Assembly: GCF_051622035.1 (NCBI RefSeq)
Contig: NC_135361.1
Span: 7,569,001 to 7,633,000, forward strand
Origin: Arctopsyche grandis
Taxonomy: Eukaryota > Arthropoda > Insecta > Trichoptera > Hydropsychidae
Direction: 5' to 3'
Length of the DNA stretch: 64,000 nt
Below are positions 1 to 13,679 of the stretch, piece by piece. Within the stretch, counting starts at the first letter, position 1. Each line of letters begins with the position of its first letter. The notes under the pieces were generated by a model. The model ran no database searches, was not told the origin of the DNA, and saw only the letters and a program-made list of their open reading frames with translations. Position numbers and translations under genes: made by a program.

Positions 1-472
1 TAATTATCATCCACGTGTTATATTTCCTTTATTTTCTTGTTTTATCGAGAATTTGTTCCATAATTCTTTGAGTGCATTGTATTATATAGGCAGGCCGAAA
101 TGTCATAGTTTGCGACTCGTACCAAGGACTTTCAGATTATAAACATTCACTCTACTAACTAGTGTCGTTTTAGGTTAAGTCAGTTAAATTAAAATAAATA
201 TTTGGCCCGAATGAAGTCAGAACTGCCGTGACTGGGTGTGAAAGGGTCTTAAATCAGAGCTACTAAAACCCAAGAGAATACACGCGAATACAAGAGGAAT
301 GAGCACACACGATTTAGTGTGGCGATTGGTGGGTGAGAAAGAAGGTGATGGCCAGTTTTCAGCAAGTGGCACGTTGACCTGAGATGTGTGCAGACGGCCA
401 ATGGCCGCTCAGATGTTTGCCAGCTTACGTCACCGAAACCCCACTCTAGTTGCATCACTGTTGCACCTTCAC

Positions 473-498
473 CACACACACACACACACACACACACA
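473..498 (+). repeat. CA dinucleotide microsatellite
   Basis: Thirteen CA units. Confidence 0.95.
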
Positions 499-710
499 TA
501 CATCCAATATCCAGTATATCTGTGAAGAACCGCAAAATGGCCGTTAACTTGGCAATTTATTGTATAGCTCGATTGGAACCGACTTGCCTCGAAGAGAACA
601 ATAGGTATGCAAAGCTTTGGTTATTGGCTTTGTTGCCGGGTGGAGAACATTTCTACCCTCTTCCGTGATTGCATGTCTTGTGCGACTTGGATTCAATGCA
701 TTGAATATTT

Positions 711-2305
711 TTACTTTATCTATGTACGTAGTAACAATAGATGAAGTTTTGTGATCATGCGAAAATTCGAACTCGAGATTTTGACTGATTCGAACTCAGA
801 ATCGATTACTGATCACGTTTTCATGATCCAGAAAAAATGTGTGTGTGTGACTGTGTATTTTGGGGATTTTTTGAACACCGTTAGTCCTATCGAACCAAAA
901 CTTGTATCGGTTACTGAAATTCTTATCGACACGACGTAAATTTTTTTCAAATTTTTAAGTTGACCGGAAATGGTACCGCCCCTTATAGGTGTCCTCTTTT
1001 TTTAACGTTTTTTAATTCAATTATCTCCCAAACCGCTAACTGAATCGGATTATTTTTTTTTTACATGTAATAGAAATAATAATATATATAACCTTATATT
1101 TTTATCTGAATCGGAAGAAGTAGTTTTACTCTAGAGAATCGAGGTTTTTTATGTTTTTCTCAGAAACCTTTCGGTTTATTGAACTGAAATTTCATATCTA
1201 GAAGTTTAAGCGTAATAGCAAGTTATGGATAAAATTTGGTAAGCATAACTCAACCGGAAGTGGCAGTTTACTCTTGTTCGATTTATCTTCCACTATTTTT
1301 ACTTTATTTTTATTAATTCATCCAAACAACATTCTTCCTAATTAGCTTTCTGTCTTCAATTGCATTGTACCGAAGCGCACCGTTAACTCTAAAGTTTTTA
1401 TGAAGTTTCATCATCTTGTGAATCGATTAATTTTAATCTATGCATCAAAAATTTTGCAGCCTTTTCATTCCCTTCTTTACATTTAATACTCTCTCACCCT
1501 AGTACTCCTTTTTCAATTCTCCAGGCTTTTTTAATTCCGTATTCATAAAAGATATGCAACACCAATAAGTCCATATAAGTATGTATGTATATGTTCCAGT
1601 GAAATCATAACCAGTTACATTTTCAGGGTTGGTTTTATTAATTTAAGATAAGATTGTTAGGGTTGGTATTATTTAAGGGTTAGGATAGGTTAGGTTAAGT
1701 AAGGGTTGGCCATATTCATTAAAGATTGAGTTGTTAGGGTTAAATTTATAGAGTTAAACGCTGTAAATGAATTGTTTGATACATTTTCACTGCTTGAATT
1801 GGTGAAAATATATTTTCACTTTCACTGTAACATATACATACATATGTATATGTTACAGTCCAATTGTTTACACCAGTTCGTTCATGAACATATTACATAG
1901 TTTGTTAGTATATTCAAACAGTCAAAAGTTTTTTTTTAAATAGACTCACCAGGTGTCGCATGAAACTTTTAGCTTCTTAAGCTTTTAAGGTGTTAAAAGA
2001 CCAAGTATTTGAACTGGGAAATCTCATGAAAAACGCATTACAACATTGGTAAATTTCCCGTATTCGCTAATATTAAGAGAATTGCAACCCAGAGTAAGGA
2101 TACATATAAAGAGGATGGGACTAACGATTGAAAATACTATTCTGCCTAATAGTTAGTGCATGAACAAACTATGTAGTTCTTTTGTCAATTTGTTCTTTTG
2201 TATACATTGTAATTTGCCAGATCGGTTCGCGTATGAAAAAACGAGTTCGAATTTTCGCATGATCACAAAACTTCATCTATTGTTACTACGTACATAGATA
2301 AAGTA
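711..2305. repeat. 1.6-kb segment bounded by 64-bp inverted repeats
   Basis: 711-774 (TTACTTTATCTATGTACG to GAACTCG) and 2242-2305 are near-exact reverse complements. A related copy in opposite orientation lies at about 53.7-54.4 kb. It shares the arm, a CACAGACACACAG stretch and the block AAACCGCTAACTGAATCGGA. No transposase is recognised. The interior also holds the TTAGG-like element. Confidence 0.6.
1575..1862 (+). repeat. Element with TTAGG-like motifs, copy 1
   Basis: Between ends resembling ATGTTACAGTGAAA lies a run of degenerate TTAGGGTT, TTAGG and TTAAGT motifs at 1620-1745. The same element is inverted at 11.85-12.15 kb. Confidence 0.65.
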
Positions 2306-5300
2306 ACTAGCATGTTCATGACCGAACAAAATGTACACTTGGACTGTTACATATCTACATACATTTGTACACATCTACATATATCCTCAAATTTATTTTA
2401 TTTATATATAATTTTAGCTAGTTAGCTAATTTACTATTTTACACTTACATATTTTAATTACATTACTTAATTTTGTGCTGTCCCTCACAAAGGTGTTTTC
2501 TCGCACCTCTTAAGAAAGCATCCACAGTCTTAGATGACCTGACGCACTCAGGAAGGGCGTTATATGTACATGAGCACACCCCTGTGAAAGAAACCCCCCA
2601 GCTGTCTTTCTTTTTCTTACTCTACCTATTTGAATAAAATTTTTTTCACAATTTGAACAATTTACATGGAACAATTCAAGGAAAATGATCTTAAGAAGAA
2701 TTATACATGAGAGAACGTATGTAAAATGGAGCAAGGAAAGCTACAAGAGGGGTTGATGAAATTAGAATAATGCATGGGATGAGGATTCGAAAGTTTGAAG
2801 AAAATGCCGAATGGAAGCGTGGTGGATAAATTTCAGCTTCTAAATAAATTTTAATTTTGGACAAAATGTGATCTAAATTATATTATAAGAACCACGACAA
2901 ATTTAGATGAACTTATTTTGATATTTGATATATGTATATATGTATATATGTAGATGATGGAAGAAGACTGCGAGCAGGGTGGATAAATTTCAGCTTTTAA
3001 ACATTTAAAATGAACTTGATTTGTGTATTTTAAAATAGCCACAGTCAGTATTTCATAAAAAAAATCAACAATTCAACTTAACTACAACACAGTGTACAAC
3101 ATTATTAATATGTACGCGGCTGATCCGCTTTTTACATATTTAAAAGTAATAATAACCTGTTTAGCATTATTATTTATAGCAGACAGGACAAGGTTTACCG
3201 TTGTGATATCACTGATCCAGGTGACTCAGTAATTACCATTCTGACATTCTGAGGAAATATCCTTGGAGTTACGTAATCGCACACGTACTACATAGTACAT
3301 GCCAATGCGCATATCATGTCAGTTCACGTACCCGCTTACCCAAAATGGTACCATTCAATTCCAAAGCGTTCTACACCGCAGTTCGAACTGGGTTGTAATT
3401 TGAATTCTGATGTCACCAATGTCGGAGAATGTTTGATCGTGCTCGATTTGGGCTATTTTCAGAACCTGTAATTATATTCTAATTCAAAAACCAAATGCGT
3501 ATTACCATGGTTATTCAATTCAACAATTGATACATTTGTTATTTATAAGAAAACATTTTTTTTTTTAATTTCAATCATTATATTTTCGTCTATTCTGTCA
3601 ACGTTTCAAATAACAGTTGCATTGATCTAAAATCGTACCTTTATAGTATCTCAAAAGTTTTGATAATGTAGGCTATATAAAAGGCTGTATAAATTTATGA
3701 AAATGAAGCATCGCATCTGCCCCTCAGACGATTCTATACAACATTGTACAATCAAATGTGTATTCACTCACCTATTTTACCGATTTTTTATACCCCAGAG
3801 GTAATATGAAAACACTGAAGAAACATCCTTTCCAATACAGTAATTATAAAATAAATCAAACAATGCGATAATCTCTATAATGAAATCACATCGAACACAT
3901 TTCCCACAGCATAGTATTAATTCAAATTGTACCTTAAAGCCACCCTCTTTACTATCTATTGTTGATAGTAGCGTAATACTTGAGTGAGTGAGTATTTTTT
4001 TTAGAATGATATGCAAATTTCCTAGAAAGGATTTTATGTTAATTTTTATTCGCCTTCACCGTCTTCTTCGGTGCAACACTTCAATGACGTCAGTCGGGTG
4101 TGGAAATTATAGCATGACTAATAGATATAATCGACCAAAACAGTGACTCACCTGTCTAATTAATTATCGATATCAAATTAATACCATTTTTTCAGCCACA
4201 TCTCGAAATACATCCGGGTGAGTGTCGAATCGAAGTATAAAGATAGTTTAAAAATACTAGTGAAAGTATAGTAGACATTCAGGATGTCGAGATTTTTGTA
4301 TCACGTTTTCGCTCGTACGGAAATCCATTGACCGAGATTTTCACGAGATGAGAATGCCAGCATCCGCCAGCGTATCCGCTATGAAAATTTTCGTGACTAA
4401 ATGCTGAAAAGTCGAAAAAATCTCACTTTCTTCTGCGTGTAAAAACATAAGGTGCATTATTCACTTTTACACACTGTTTAAACTAACATTACGCAAGTAA
4501 TTTATCGTCATTGTCAATATTTCTAAGAATTACAGGTGATGCTTGCTTTGCACGTGACGTTAATATGCAGAAGTGAGCTATCTTTTACAATACGTAATTT
4601 CAAAGTGAACCTTTCAAATGTGCAGAATCATACTTCGTTTCTGACGCATTCTTTAATACGGTGCATGGAGGTCCAAAATGAATCACTCAATTTTATTTAC
4701 TCATAAATCCTAAAATACAGAATAAAGCGTAAAAAATTTCATTTCATGAAAATTGAACAAGTATTACATTTATACACGGCTAAAAATAAAATTAATACAT
4801 ATATTATGTACGTAAGTACTATAATCAGATTTGAAAAATTTATTCTTATTGTCCAATATGAGGTCGAAAGGGTGATATTTCGATTGTTATTATTTTTTTA
4901 AAAGTTTTTATTTACTATTGAGCGTTGTGACATTGTGGGCATTGTGACAAGTATGACTTCGTGTGACCTTGAACAAAAATTACCTGTAGAATTTGGTGAC
5001 GCATTTGTCAAAGCGATAAACAAAGTGGTAAATATCAGGTATAGGAGTGTGTATGTATATATGCTGACAGTCGATTCGATTATTAATTTTAATTAGCATG
5101 ATGCTTATTATACTATTGAATTTTTGTAATTTTTGCAAAAAAATCATGAAAAACATCATTAATATTAATTCGACATGACGATTTTTCATTCATTTTTGAC
5201 ACAGGAGAAATAATTGATTAAAGAGTGAGATATTTTTAATGTAAGGTTAATATTTAAGCTCTTCTTCTAAACCCCTTATTATTTTATTGAACAATGGTTT

Positions 5301-5999
5301 AACCATATTTTTATGCTGATTTTTCAACCAATAGTCATTAGAACTATGTCGACATATTTAATAAAGCAATCTCCTTATGAATATAATACATACATACATA
5401 TGTATGTATAACAATAGTATACTTCTAATTAATAGCACATTTGAAAGTTGAAAATCTTTATAAGATTTATCTCACTTTCAGAAAAACAACCAGAGTAACT
5501 TTTGATAATGGGCGCAAATAAGTTTGAATCAGAACTAGATTATCTCAAACATTTATCTAGTATGTTTTGATAGTCATAAACTTTTCACAAAACAAATTGT
5601 GTGCAGGAATCGTTTTGCAGGACCAACATTTCAACCTGTACTTGACTGGGAATGCTGATTATATTTACATAGTAAAACAGATAATGAATTTTGTATCGGT
5701 GCAGCTTCTTTTTGTGTACAAGGAAATTGTTTAGTAATTTTCTCTTTCAGATTATTACCTGGTTCATCTTCGAATTGCTCTTTTGATATTTTGCATCACG
5801 CTATTTCAGTTTAATATTTAGTATATTGTAACTCGCCATAAAAACCCTCGATACGTGTATTGGGGACCCGTGCTTTATACGTAGGAATAAAATTGAGGTA
5901 CTGAGACGATTGAGTGTATTCGGTTCTGCAAAAATACTCAAAACTTACAACTCCGACTCAAGTGTAACGATGATTATGATACGATAACTACCGACAATG

Positions 6000-6456
6000 A
6001 TAATCATCGTTATCATCATCGGCGGCTGCAGACGCGGCGTCTGGCCGGCGTCCTTGGCGGGGGGCGCATTTTTGTGCCGTGAGAAATGCAGGCCTCTCGA
6101 GATGCGAAATGTGGACTTCCTGCATGTGGAAGAAGGTGGGTGAAGGTGGGGGAAGAACCCCACCAGGTCAGCAGACAGTGACCCACTTGCTATGGCGGAC
6201 ACTCGCCAGTTCCGTCGCGGCCATTGCGAGTGAGAGCCGCGCGTCTCCCCGCGCGTTCATGTCACCGGGTCAGTTAACACTAGCACTCCTGATGGGGTTG
6301 CACACCCCCTACCCGCGTTACACCGCATCGTGCATTTTCGCGTCGAATTCCAATTCGGGACTTGTGCGCGTGTGAAATGTTGCCGGTCGATTCTTTCAGT
6401 GGCGTTTGATTTGTGTGTGCGATTGTGCCAAAGACGGCACACATGTCTGAAGGTAC
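6000..6456 (+). promoter_or_regulatory. GC-rich promoter-like island, possible first exon
   Basis: A CpG-rich 400-bp patch stands out from AT-rich flanks. It contains an insect initiator-like TTTCAGTGG near 6397 and ends with ATGTCTGAAG before GTACGAAAG at 6442, which could be a start codon (Met-Ser-Glu) with a 5' splice site. No downstream exon was identified, so the gene is hypothetical. Confidence 0.3.
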
Positions 6457-7802
6457 GAAAGTTGGAAACGATTTTCTTCGGTAAGTTCGTTCGAATTTGA
6501 ACACTGCTTTAGTTTCACCAATGAGCAGATGAAACCGATTTTACTGTAATATGCGGATTTGTAATTTATAAGTATTAAGTCCATCTTGTATGATCGGCTT
6601 TATAAAAAGACATCACAATGTATTTATTCTTTTTGCATTTTTTGACCTTTTTTTTACGCTTTCTTGTGGAACTAAGCTAGTATATCTCTGACTGTAATTA
6701 TATTGCAATTTCATTCAATTCTAGATGTGCTATGTCTCTTTTATCAGATTTTTTTGGCATGTTGGATAATCGAATCTCAAATATGAGTTTAAAATAGTCA
6801 AATTTAGTTCAAATTTGGATAGATAAAGATATATTATTTATTCAAAATTCAAATTGATGTTATTAAAATAGATTCTAATAGATTCTACATATATATCTAT
6901 ATATGTAATGAATCATTTTTAATAAGATAAGCGCAAAAAACGTAATTTTTTCTCTTCTTGGTGAATATATATGGTTTTTGTTATATATAGGTACATACAT
7001 ATGTATGTAGAATGAATGTTCATGGGCGAGACGCTTAGATGATTCCTCATTGCCTTCCACCTCTACAGTTTCAACCGAAATCCGTCGGAAAATTACCGAA
7101 ACGCCATCAATCTCCGAGGCGTATAAACTTATTATAATTAGGCGCGTAAATTAGAATGATAATTTGAGCTGACAACTATCTAGGCAATATATTAGCTATA
7201 CCTAAACTGTAAAGAACATTATACCGCTAGCGGAAGTGAACCACGATACCGAGTATGCTGGTTTATGAAGGCCAAAGAATTTGCGTTGCCGTTGTTGCGA
7301 CGGACTTATCGAATCCTGTTATTTGGACGTAGTTAGTCTCCTCGCTGAAATTTTCTTTATCTTTTCCTAGCGACGCGACCTTGGGGGGTTTTCCGTGGAA
7401 AAATGACGACACTCTTCTCGCAGTCGCACTTTAACCCGCGCATGATTTCCAAGTACGCTCGATCAGCTGATGGACGGCATCATACGCCATACTTAAAAGC
7501 AAACACGGAATATTCATTCAACTTGTATAATTTTAGATTTATGAATATATTCATAGCAGAATTTTATTGCATATTAATGCGCCCCGGATATATATGTATG
7601 TACATGTGTTATGGAAAAACATAAATTTTATGACGGAACTTGACGTGTTTTGCACTCTCATTTAAATTAATTGCGTTAATTTAAAATTTTTATTGCAATT
7701 TTTTTGATCCAAACAAGAACTATTTTATTAAAAACGCATATTCAAATTTAATATATAATATATGGATATCTATCTAATTATTTATCTTGTATGTACATAC
7801 AT

Positions 7803-8170
7803 ATAATCATCATCATCATCATCTACAGCCATTCGCCATCCACTGCTGGATGAAGGCCTTTCCAACACATTTCCACTCGTCTCTGTTTTGCACTCTCATC
7901 CATCTCACTCCACACATTTTCCTAATTTGGTTTACCCATCTTCGCTGCGGTCTTCCTTTTACCCTTTTGCATTCTCTCGGGTTACATTCTAGCATTTATT
8001 TTGGTTCACCTATCGTCCATTCTTCTACCATGTGGTCCACCCATTGCCATTTCAATCGCTTCACTCCATCCATTATATCCACAACCTTTGTCATACTTCT
8101 CGCCCACGTATTCCGTTTCCTGTCTTTTCTCGTTATGTCAAGCGTACAACGTTCCATACTTCTTTGAGTG
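7803..8170 (-). mobile_element. LINE 3' fragment (RTE-like endonuclease/reverse transcriptase C-terminal tail)
   Basis: On the minus strand the remnant reads KGRPQRRWVNQIRKMCGVRW then NRDEWKCVGKAFIQQWMANG, the C-terminal tail common to insect non-LTR retrotransposon polyproteins. Related tails lie at 10.4, 19.6, 20.0, 30.1 and 57.2 kb. Confidence 0.75.
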
Positions 8171-9936
8171 CATTGGACTTCGTCCTTTTATTATATTAAA
8201 ATTGGATTTATCATATTTTCATATAATAAATTCAATATTAATATATATATTATCAATGAAATTCTAAAAGGGAGGACGGAATAAAATTAAAGTAATTGAA
8301 TAGCATTAAAAATGTCAAAAAAGTAAAAAAAAGATTGCATATACATTTATATATGAGATTGCATATATATTATATGATAATTAGATTAGTATTAATGCTT
8401 ATATGTAATTCACAATTAATTTGCCTGGATAAGATACGTATGTTAAGAATTTTTCGCGGGCCCAACATCATTGTGTGATAAATCTTCTAGCGTAAATAAA
8501 TTCCGGTACAATATGGACTGAATTATATGCTCCTGAATGTCTATAATGAAAAGTGATCGCAATGCTAAAAATGCTCTGTTAAACGCTAGATTGCAGAACG
8601 AAGTCGCAGGTTTAGAAAACATTCCTTTAGTGGTCGACAAAAATATTTTATTTTATTATAAATTAATTTTTGTTTGGGGGTGTATGAATGTGATCGTATA
8701 AGAAGGTTATATGTAGATGTTGCAGAATTTTATTTCGTGCATTTTGTCTTTATAAACGTTTAGTTTTTCATACAAAATTGCATAAAAACTCATTGACCAA
8801 TTTTCAAGGCATTCAAGGCCTCATGTGCAATTTTCCGACATGGATAATAATTCAATTTTATTACCCAATTACGGTAAAAATTTCATATACATACATAAAA
8901 GTACATCCTGTATCAAAAGATCCGCGTCGTATCCACTGCGATAAACACATCGTACATACATAGGTTTGCGAAAACAATAAAAAATTGAACGAAACACCCA
9001 ACAGTCGCGCCTACATATTAATGAGCCTTGACAGAAATATATTTTCGGAAAAATTGGACACTGTCGACATGTCAATATTTGTATGTACACGTCGGCCATC
9101 TGTGTCAACATGCGCCATTGGAATTATAAAATGGCGACCGGAATTTTCGGCCTGCAATTGCAGCGAGCTGCAGCCCGCTCGTCCGTCGTCGGAAGACGTG
9201 ACCGTAAATGGAGTGGTTGCTTTTTTTGACGCGGCTGTTATGACCGTTTGTCACTGAGTACGAAAATATAATGCTACGACACCCCCGCTGGCCATAAAAG
9301 CTCCACAGTCGACCGGGACGACCTTCTGCAAGGTTGACGACGCCCACTTGAGTTTTTGACTTTTGATCAAAATCAGGTGCGTCTGACCCGTAGAAACATG
9401 CAGATAAGAGTCCCGTTGATTAGTTGGGATTTGCTTTTGGAACATTCAAAAAGTATAAATCTGACAAGGCTAAATCCCAACAAGCCGATCTGCCAAACAC
9501 AACAATTTTAGGATGAAATCAAGTCTAAATTCTGATTGAGGCAAGTCTAAATGAATAATAAATTTCAACAATCATTTACGATTTTTTGATAAAATAGCAA
9601 AAAATGGGTTAACATTGAATACTAAAAAAGTTTTTAAAAAAATTTCATCAGCTGAACATTTTTTTTAATTTGCAATTAACTTCGGTAATCTATGTACCAT
9701 TCATAATAGAATATGCATTTATTATTATTTTTTTATGTATTATTTTTTTCTTTCTCTGTAATTATCAACTATGATAGCTAGTTTACATTTGTCATTTATT
9801 TTATTAGAACCATTCAAATATTATAAGCCTATAATAAAGTTGTTATAATCAGAGATCAGCGGACAAGTTGCTTTTGCGGACAAATTGTTTATTTATTGTC
9901 AACCTTTTTTTGCTGTCTTGATTTGTAGGTTATAAT

Positions 9937-10253
9937 TAGAGGGACGACTGGAAGCGTGCTTTTTCCAGAAAACAGGGCAAACTACAAAGCTAAAGAGCAT
10001 AAAAAAATGGTTCATCATAAAAATTAACAGAGCACGACGAACAATGAACGGCGCAAAGTTGGTCCGCTCTTTAGTTATAATTAAAGAGTGGACTAAGTTT
10101 GCGCCGTTCTTTGTTTATTGTTAGCCGTGCATTGTTCATTTTTATGATGAACCATTTTTTTTACACTCTAGCTTTGTATTTTGCTCTATTTCCTGGAAAC
10201 AGACTCAAAACGCCCTGTTTCCTGGAAAAAGCACGCTTCCAGCCCTACCTCCA
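9937..10253. mobile_element. Hairpin hAT-type MITE
   Basis: Two arms of about 150 bp (with GGAAGCGTGCTTTTTCC and GGCGCAAA/TTTGCGCC) form a near-complete hairpin. Ends TAGAGG/CCTCCA are flanked by GTTATAAT at 9929-9936 and 10254-10261, an 8-bp duplication. A partial relative lies near 50043-50170 and a short one at 59487. Confidence 0.82.
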
Positions 10254-10370
10254 GTTATAATAAATAAGTGTAGGCATTGATATTCTATCCATTGACGACC
10301 TAGATTATGTGCCGTCCTTAGGTAAAGTTCAAAATGCCGCCCTTTCTAAGAATGTGATACAAATGAAAAA

Positions 10371-10650
10371 TTCACCATCCACTGCTGAATGAAGGCCTCT
10401 CCAATATGCTTCCATTCGTCTTAGTTTTGAACAACTCTCATCCATCTAACCCCACACATTTATATAATTTCATCCACCCATCTGCCTTGCGAAATTTTAC
10501 GGGATTAATTTTACCTAACAATAAAAATCGTATATATGTAATTTGCCGCCCTTGGTCGTCGCCTTACTTGCCTATACCCACGGGACGTCCCTGCCTATCT
10601 CTCCTCGTTATGTCCACCGTACATCGTTCCATACATAGCTATATGAGTTC
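10371..10650 (-). mobile_element. LINE 3' fragment, same family as 7.8 kb, interrupted
   Basis: The blocks CACCATCCACTGCTG and GTACATCGTTCCATAC match the 7.8 kb copy. About 100 bp of unrelated sequence separates them. Confidence 0.65.
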
Positions 10651-11844
10651 AATTTAATCCTATATGTTTTCATATAATATATAAACACATATGTAGATAC
10701 AGTCAGCTTTTTTAGACTTAAGCACAATTATTGATCAAGGTGTATGTACATACATAGTTCTACTTGACTAAATTATAATACTGTATATGGAAATCTGTTT
10801 CTGGAAACTTATAGTCTTTTATTTTCTGAAATTATTCGATAAATAATATTTAGACTTAGTGACTTGAATATTGAATAACATATATGAGATTTATTTAATC
10901 TTTGGTTTAACATCTGAAAATGTACTCTCTAAAGTTAACCATAAATCCGAAATCAATGCCTCAGGGCAAACTTTGACATATGTCTGATCGGTCGAGACTT
11001 TCGAGCAAAACGGCAACGTCATTGCAGATTACACGCGTGTCACTCAGCGTCCCAGCCGGACCACTTTCCCAGACATGTATAAACGGACCTTTTTTCTTTC
11101 TTTAGCCGTAGTCGGAAAGTCTGTCCATATCTGGCACATCCTGGTACCGGTGCGCGTGCGCATTGTCCGTGATTCACTCGGCGAAATGTCAATGCCGAGA
11201 CAAATATGTGCATGAATCATCAGGCAGTATCTTGGACACCTGAGGTCATCGCACTGAGCTCCAACTCCGTTTCCTCAATTTTTAAACCAAACGCCAAAAT
11301 CAAAACAAATTTTATAGAAACACCTGCGAATCCGTATTCAGGTGCTTGTCGGTCGCTCGCTTCCATTTCCAAAACGAGTCGCTTGAATCTACATATGAGG
11401 TCGAGTTCAAGATTGATTTACAGGAAAATAAAGATGATTTTTAATATTGTTCTTCTTTTACAAAAATCATATCTCTCATGACTGTAAATCACCATTATAA
11501 AGACTTCTGAATATTATGCCTGGACACCAGAGTCCATCACAGAAAGAATCTAATAGCTTCAAAATGTTGGAAATCTGCCTCTTCTTCTTGTTTTATCCAT
11601 GACAAGGTACATATATAAGCTGTCGCTATCTTAGAATAATTTCCTTCCTTTCCTTCAACAAAGCTACAAGAACAGAACTAAAAATTCGTTGGCAATTTAA
11701 ATTGCAAATCTATATAAAATCAACAACACTGATATACGCAATTCAACTAGACAACTAGTTTTGCTCACTGGGTCTGCTGATTCAGTTTTAATGATTTGCA
11801 AAGACTTTTCGCTGTTGATAATATTATTTTATATATGTATGTAT

Positions 11845-12150
11845 GTATATGTTACAGTGAAAGCATATTTCAAGTGAAAATATATTTCCATCAATTAAAG
11901 CAGTGAAAATGTATCAAACAATGAATTTACAACGTTTAAGTTTATAAATTTAACCCTAACAACCCAATCTTAAATTAATAGGGCCAACCCTTACTTAACC
12001 TAACTTATCCTAACCCTTAAATAATACCAATCCTAACAATCTAATCTCAAATGAATAAAACCAACCCTGAAAATGTAACTGGTTATGATTTCACTGAAAA
12101 TATATTTTCACTTGAAATATAATTTCACTGCGACATATATGTAGATATAA
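11845..12150 (-). repeat. Element with TTAGG-like motifs, copy 2, inverted
   Basis: Reverse-complement match to 1575-1862 across its whole length, including AACCCTAACAACCCAATC and TTACTTAACCTAACTTATCC. Confidence 0.65.
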
Positions 12151-13130
12151 TTTTGGAAATGCAAAGTGCAAAAATTAAATTATCATTGACATCCCCACCC
12201 CAATTACGTCATGCAATTAAGTTATCATTCTCGTTCATATCTATTACATAAGATAAAAAAAATTGTAATGAATATCAACCTGTCACAATTGTGTCATACA
12301 AATATTAACCTGTCAAATGTGTGGTATGTGTCCATCATATCTTACTACTCACTAGCATCGAAGCGTACTTTTTTTGCTGTTGAAAATTTACAGGTGTTTT
12401 TGGGGTATTATCAATATTGACGTTGTTTCAGATTACGATCAGTGTTTACAAACATATGCTAGACGCATTTGACATGTTGACCTCCCCTTCCCCTCGTCTG
12501 CAAATTTTTAACTTCTGTCGAACCGGTCGATTTGGCATGTTGAACCGGATGATCGGTGTGTGGATATTCCGAAGGCGATGGAAACAAAGGCGTTCTCGTT
12601 CGGCGCGAATCTCAAGGATAGATTATATCACCATAGCCGCCATTGTCATCATCGTTATTATCGCCTCGAACCCGTCATATGTTTGCTGTCAAAAAAAAAA
12701 AAAAACGCGTCACAACTTGTGTACATTCATACGTGTTGTGTGAGACTCGGATGTTGTCATCGCACTGATCGGAAAAAATAAATTTGTAAATAAATTTCTG
12801 ACTTTTGGCTTTCCAAATATTGACTACTTTTCATATTAGACGTCTTTGTAACCATTTACATCAATCAATTTTATATGTATTCATTGCTGAATAAAATTAA
12901 AATCATATTTTTAATAGCTACGTATCCTACATACCTACATATGTATGTAATATGACCAAATTGGTCAGAAATATGACCTAAAAACAAAGCTACATACATT
13001 CGTATATGTAGGTATACATGTATGAACTTACATATAAGACACGTGTGACTATATTTAATGTTTTTTATAAAATAATAACGATTATTAATCATTATTTATG
13101 ACCACGGACTTGACGCAAAATTTCATTCTA

Positions 13131-13679
13131 TTAGGGGAATCGAAGAGTAATCAAAAAATATTCTCAAGTGCCCAGTCTGTGCTTTTTTCCTATACGACGA
13201 AGATGATCCTGAACTATAGACCATGGACAGCCAATCTTCAGCGATAATTCCTCGATGACTTGACGAGGATCTGATTTCAACATTGACGTCAGGATATCAT
13301 CATTTAATTTTTGAGGTCGTCCTTTTCGTGCGATCTCCTTAATGTCCCTATTACTATTTTTAATTTTTTTATACCACCGATTACACTTGTTTAGTTTCAG
13401 AATATCCCCGTAAGTATTGGTGATTTTTTTCACTGCTTCGTTTGCCTTCATTAATTGCTCTAACATAAACAGCATAAAATGTCGCAAGTGTCCTTTCTCT
13501 ATTATTGGTCTCGACATCCTTCCGCAGGTAGAATTTTTTTTTATTAAACAGAAACAATAAATTAACAACAATAACTTCAAAATAATAAAAAAACTTAAGT
13601 GTTTACTGGACCGTGTCTGGACGCAAACTGACTGCGTAAGAGCTCTTCGAAAATTTTGATTACTTTTCGGTCCCCCTAA
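13131..13679 (-). mobile_element. Mariner deletion derivative with both ends and an N-terminal transposase frame
   Basis: The ends TTAGGGGAATCGAAGAGTAA and TTAGGGGGACCGAAAAGTAA (the second read on the minus strand) are inverted repeats. TA flanks both sides (13129-13130 and 13680-13681). On the minus strand a frame from about 13506 to 13164 reads MSRPIIEKGHLRHFMLFML and, further on, GRPQKLNDDIL and RQVIEELS. That is the paired helix-turn-helix DNA-binding part of a mariner transposase. The catalytic D,D(34)D half is missing; the frame runs almost into the 3' end, so about 700 bp has been lost. Confidence 0.88.

Larger units (their letters stand above)
1..5999. other. No recognised gene
   Basis: AT-rich DNA with the inverted-repeat element at 0.7-2.3 kb, a CA microsatellite and ATGTATGTA mirror repeats. 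No frame with family resemblance was seen on either strand. Confidence 0.55.
6457..13130. other. No recognised gene; repeats and GC-rich patches
   Basis: Besides the LINE tails and the 9.9 kb hairpin, GC-richer unexplained patches lie at 7.2-7.5, 9.0-9.4, 11.0-11.4 and 12.5-12.7 kb. Short ATG frames there (for example MTTLFSQSHFNPRMISK at 7403, followed by a possible donor) could be first exons but have no support downstream. Confidence 0.45.

Noticed and set aside
1620..1745. True interstitial telomere or chromosome-fusion scar
   Set aside because: The TTAGG motifs are degenerate and occur in a bounded element present twice in the window, so a mobile repeat is simpler.
7403..7624. 73-codon frame MTTLFSQSHFNPRM
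   Set aside because: The first 17 codons look reasonable and a donor-like GTACGC follows, but no partner exon was found, so I do not call a gene.
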